NCBI RefSeq assembly: GCF_006965445.1
Contig: NZ_CP041356.1
Location: forward strand, 1,240,001-1,304,000
Direction of reading: 5' to 3'
Length of the DNA: 64,000 nt
Origin: Lactococcus protaetiae
GTDB taxonomy: Bacteria; Bacillota; Bacilli; Lactobacillales; Streptococcaceae
Positions within the stretch are counted from its first letter, which is position 1; each line of letters starts with the position of its first letter. Both the position numbers and the translations under genes were made by a program. Below are positions 63,700 to 64,000 of the stretch, one piece after another. The notes below the pieces were generated by a model. The model was not told where the DNA came from and did no database searches. It worked only from the letters and a program-made list of their open reading frames with translations.

Positions 63700-63843
63700 T
63701 TTTATCGAAGTAAGTGCGTGCTATCTCCGCCCTTCGGGCTACGCGATAAACATTTGTCCATCTTCTCTAGTCGCTATCTTCGCTGCGCTAAGCAAACGGA
63801 CAAATGTTTTACGAAACTTCCACTGAATAAGTCTTGACTTCAT
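63700..63843 (-). repeat. Type I element (reverse), short copy
   Basis: TTTATCGAAGTAAGTGCGTG at one end and AAGTCTTGACTTCAT at the other, with the AGTCGCTATCTTCGC block and nested CATTTGTCC pieces. Directly follows the SRP RNA terminator. Confidence 0.82.
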
Positions 63844-64000
63844 TTCCTCATTTTTCATGAATGATTCATTATGATAATATTTACAAAAAGATGGGATTTT
63901 TTCTAGTGTCTAAATTCACTACGATTCATCACAGTCCACAATTTTATGGAGAAATTTTGGGGTTCCTTTGTTATATGTGAAATAAAAATATAGATAAAAT
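63844..64000. other. A/T-rich end of window
   Basis: No confident gene. A 29-codon frame from 63892 has no ribosome-binding site. A possible upstream region of a gene beyond the window. Confidence 0.4.

Noticed and set aside
63892-63981. Short frame (MGFFLVSKFTTIHHSP...) at the window end
   Set aside because: 29 codons, no ribosome-binding site, and too close to the edge to judge. It might be a fragment of a broken gene.

Overview
The window is low-GC Firmicute DNA and reads as a lactococcus-like member of the Streptococcaceae. Pointers are an lmrA-type multidrug ABC exporter, a cydAB/cydDC set, a malQ-glgC-glgD-glgA-glgP-GH13 glycogen cluster, an HMA/Dps-like/FNR-like (flp) operon, a malolactic enzyme, a CtsR-controlled clpP, and tadA followed by a streptococcal-type small SRP RNA. 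The species cannot be fixed from sequence alone; a lineage near Lactococcus/Pseudolactococcus is my best guess. No tRNA, rRNA, CRISPR array, transposase or prophage gene was seen.

Layout. 1-3.7 kb: end of aconitase, isocitrate dehydrogenase, clpP (minus strand), a membrane-anchored unknown. 4-11.1 kb: spxA, tatD, an azoreductase with a striking operator, a MarR/VOC pair, a P-loop kinase, rnmV, a DUF212 gene and ksgA; tatD, rnmV and ksgA are neighbours in many relatives but are spread apart here. 11.2-14.7 kb: pepP-like, efp, asp23-like and an unusually long nusB. 15.1-26.8 kb: glycogen synthesis and breakdown, with no branching enzyme gene in the window. 28-37 kb: peptide transporter, cytochrome bd oxidase (cydAB) and its ABC exporter (cydDC), split by 1.1 kb of repeats. 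37.6-41.9 kb: small ORF, long-tailed MarR, flavodoxin, SGNH hydrolase, LmrA. 42-49 kb: DUF368 flippase-like protein, MacB-like ABC protein, zinc-ribbon protein, unknown protein, DUF1275 protein. 49.1-53.8 kb: malolactic enzyme, fumarase, lactate oxidase. 54-59.1 kb: P1B-type ATPase, quinone oxidoreductase, HMA protein, Dps-like protein, FNR-like regulator. 59.7-63.7 kb: MetE-like protein, MBL hydrolase, phosphatase, tadA, SRP RNA.

The most unusual content is between the genes. More than twenty mosaic, hairpin-rich elements (about 50 to 840 bp) fill nearly every large gap. Many have defined ends that fall into two matched classes. Type I starts TGAAGTCAAGACTT and finishes CACTTGCTTTGATAAAA; type II starts TTGAAGTGATTACTTC and finishes CACTTGCTAAGTTAAAA. 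Several genes take their stop codon from an element end. A second, unrelated signal is the 7-mer CTGACAG/CTGTCAG: about 65-70 copies by hand count, often as inverted pairs. It serves as hairpins between genes and lies inside many genes, nearly always in one frame, encoding L-S-(A/V)-L-T-E.

Seven genes (acnA, icd, malQ, glgA, the GH13 gene, the POT transporter, the quinone oxidoreductase) carry nine frame breaks in total. Each is repaired by adding one base to a homopolymer run, so either the assembly has systematic run-length errors or there is real decay; reads must decide. Six genes have an extended or perfect -10 box 6-7 nt before ATG and no room for a ribosome-binding site, pointing to leaderless mRNAs. 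How the genes may work together: fumarate to malate to lactate (fumC, malolactic enzyme), lactate to pyruvate (lactate oxidase), respiration through cytochrome bd, and redox/metal control through Spx and the FNR-like regulator.
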